Assembly (NCBI RefSeq): GCF_000482745.1
Contig: NZ_AXWQ01000004.1
Location: forward strand, 1-64,000
DNA length: 64,000 nucleotides
DNA from: Oleidesulfovibrio alaskensis DSM 16109
GTDB lineage: Bacteria > Desulfobacterota > Desulfovibrionia > Desulfovibrionales > Desulfovibrionaceae
Direction: 5' to 3'
Shown here: in pieces, positions 62,687 through 64,000 of the stretch
Layout of the letters: each line of letters starts with the position of its first letter
How positions within the stretch are numbered: the first letter of the stretch is position 1
Notes under the pieces: model-generated
The model's input: the letters and a program-made list of their open reading frames with translations, nothing else
Told to the model about the DNA's origin: nothing
Database searches by the model: none
Program-made: the position numbers and the translations under genes

Positions 62687-64000
62687 TATTTACGGGCATA
62701 GGTCGGCGGAAAGTCATCAAGATGGCGCGAAAACGCAGCCAGCAGAAACATATCCACCCAGCGGAAAATATCATTTTTTCGAATCACGTCCCGCATTCTG
62801 TCCATCCTACGGCGTGCTTCCTCGGCAGGCATATCCAGAGCCTCTTTGATGCTCTGCGCCATGCCTTCCCTGTCAAAAGGGTTCACCAGCACGGCTCCGT
62901 TCTGCAGCTGCGCTGCGGCACCGGCAAATTCGCTGAGCAACAGCACGCCCCGCCGGTTCACATTGCAGGCGCAGTATTCTTTGGCCACCAGATTCATGCC
63001 GTCACGCAGAGGGGTGACTATGGCCATCGAAGCGGCCCTGTAATACGCCACAAGCTCTTCCCTGCCAAGGCTTCTGTACTGGTACTGCACAGGATTCCAG
63101 CCCGGTCTGCTGAACAGCCCGTTGATTTCCCCGACCAGCCTTTCAATTTCCTGCTTCAGGGCGTTGTATCTGGGCACCTCCTGCCGGCTGGGAACCATTA
63201 TCTGCATCAGGGTGACATTGCCCCGCAGTCCGGGGTATTTTTCCAGCGCTTCCCGAAAGGCCTCCAGCCGGAATGTTATTCCTTTAGAATAATCAAGCCG
63301 GTCCACGGCCAGAAGCATCCTGCGCCCGTCCATGGCGCTTTTCAGCTCGTTCACCCTGCCGGACACCGCAGGAGAACGTGCCGTACGGACAAAAGACCGG
63401 TAATCGATGCTGATGGGAAAAGCCCCCAGCCTTACCTTGCGCCCGTCCAGCAGCAGTTCGATTACAGGCCCCCTCCCCTGCGGTTTCACATGAGGAAGCA
63501 GTACCTGTACCGACTGCATGAAATTTCTGCGGTCACGATAGGTCTGAAACCCCACAAGATCATACTCCAGCAGCGCGGACAGCAGTCTGCGCCGCCACGG
63601 CAGCTTCAGATAATTGTCCATCGGGGGAAAAGGAATGTGCAGAAAAAAACCTGCCCTGCGCCTGCTGCCCATGGACTTGAGCATTTCGCCCACATGCATC
63701 AGGTGATAGTCATGCACCCAGACGTACGCTTCCGGATCGCCGGAATCCATGACAGCACGGGCATACAACTCGTTCACCCGCAGGTACGATTTCCAGTATT
63801 TCGGAAAAAAATTGCACAGCGACTGGAAATCATGAAACAGCGGCCAGATAACCTCGTTGGCAAAGCCATAGTAAAAATCGGCCACATCTTCTTTCTCCAG
63901 CCTGACCGGCTTGAGGGAATAGCCGGCCTCACGGGAAAACTCGCCCAGAAGTGATTCGGCCTCATGTTCACCGCTGGCGCCGGTCCATCCCACCCAGGTG
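62686..64000 (-). CDS. otsA: Trehalose-6-phosphate synthase (5' end off window)
   Basis: The minus-strand frame is open to the right edge, so the N-terminal 50-60 residues are missing. About 437 residues are visible: WVGWTGASGEHEAES, then YHLMHVGEMLKSMGSRRRAGFFLHIPFP, AVDRLDYSKGITFRLEAF and the C-terminal VTPLRDGMNLVAKEYCA. This is glycosyltransferase family 20, UDP-glucose plus glucose-6-phosphate to trehalose-6-phosphate. No phosphatase domain is seen here. It ends overlapping rsmA by one base. Confidence 0.95.
   Translation of the reverse strand, partial: TWVGWTGASGEHEAESLLGEFSREAGYSLKPVRLEKEDVADFYYGFANEVIWPLFHDFQSLCNFFPKYWKSYLRVNELYARAVMDSGDPEAYVWVHDYHLMHVGEMLKSMGSRRRAGFFLHIPFPPMDNYLKLPWRRRLLSALLEYDLVGFQTYRDRRNFMQSVQVLLPHVKPQGRGPVIELLLDGRKVRLGAFPISIDYRSFVRTARSPAVSGRVNELKSAMDGRRMLLAVDRLDYSKGITFRLEAFREALEKYPGLRGNVTLMQIMVPSRQEVPRYNALKQEIERLVGEINGLFSRPGWNPVQYQYRSLGREELVAYYRAASMAIVTPLRDGMNLVAKEYCACNVNRRGVLLLSEFAGAAAQLQNGAVLVNPFDREGMAQSIKEALDMPAEEARRRMDRMRDVIRKNDIFRWVDMFLLAAFSRHLDDFPPTYARK

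Noticed and set aside
62722..63954. Long open frame antisense to otsA
   Set aside because: It mirrors the GC-rich otsA sequence and has no recognisable protein features.

Overview
The window looks like a GC-rich chromosome segment of a Desulfovibrio-type sulfate reducer (Desulfovibrionales). The gene order htrA-hslU-argB, the precorrin-2 dehydrogenase/HemX/hemA block, a metal-site adenylate kinase and a probable HesB-like selenoprotein all fit that group. The species assignment is inference; no 16S rRNA gene lies here.

Bases 1 to about 7693 are the right end of an integrated element, probably a prophage. From left to right it carries a partial regulatory-type gene and a Cro-like protein on the minus strand. 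On the plus strand follow a LexA/CI-type S24 repressor and, 31 nt downstream, an AT-rich gene for a GHKL ATPase fused to a PD-(D/E)xK, Shedu-like nuclease, which is a candidate defence gene. A palindrome-rich non-coding stretch comes next, then a run of small phage genes (including two short membrane-type ORFs and an ASCH protein), an AlpA-like excisionase and a minus-strand tyrosine integrase. The element ends at a 3' fragment of tRNA-Arg(CCT), the expected attR; the restored tRNA should lie to the left of this window.

Bases 7745 to 9594 are a scar region. It holds an IS200-type element that keeps both end hairpins and its RBS-sequestering hairpin but has lost the N-terminal part of tnpA, plus two small unknown genes.

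Bases 9595 to 29157 are core chromosome: a protein quality-control group (Lon-like AAA protease coupled to Hsp20, a parvulin, HtrA, HslU), an S1-domain protein, an esterase, argB and pyrR. Next are two tandem HesB/IscA-like genes, the second with an in-frame TGA exactly where the first has Cys33 and a SECIS-like hairpin just after it. Two glycosyltransferases, the tetrapyrrole block (precorrin-2 dehydrogenase, HemX-like, hemA), tilS and adk complete the section.

Bases 29294 to 43706 are almost all minus-strand: trkA-trkH potassium uptake, rpsT, then a long run recO-glyQ-glyS, a RodZ-like protein, two SurA-like chaperones and mfd, followed by cheW. Bases 43948 to 52453 are mainly plus-strand metabolism (pdxJ-acpS-nnr-CBS-tsaE-lysC-cimA) with ugd opposite. 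Bases 52538 to 64000 are minus-strand: a GGDEF cyclase, a secreted nuclease, the macromolecular synthesis operon (rpsU-yqeY-mutS2-dnaG-rpoD), a small membrane protein, HU, rsmA and the C-terminal part of otsA, which runs off the right edge.
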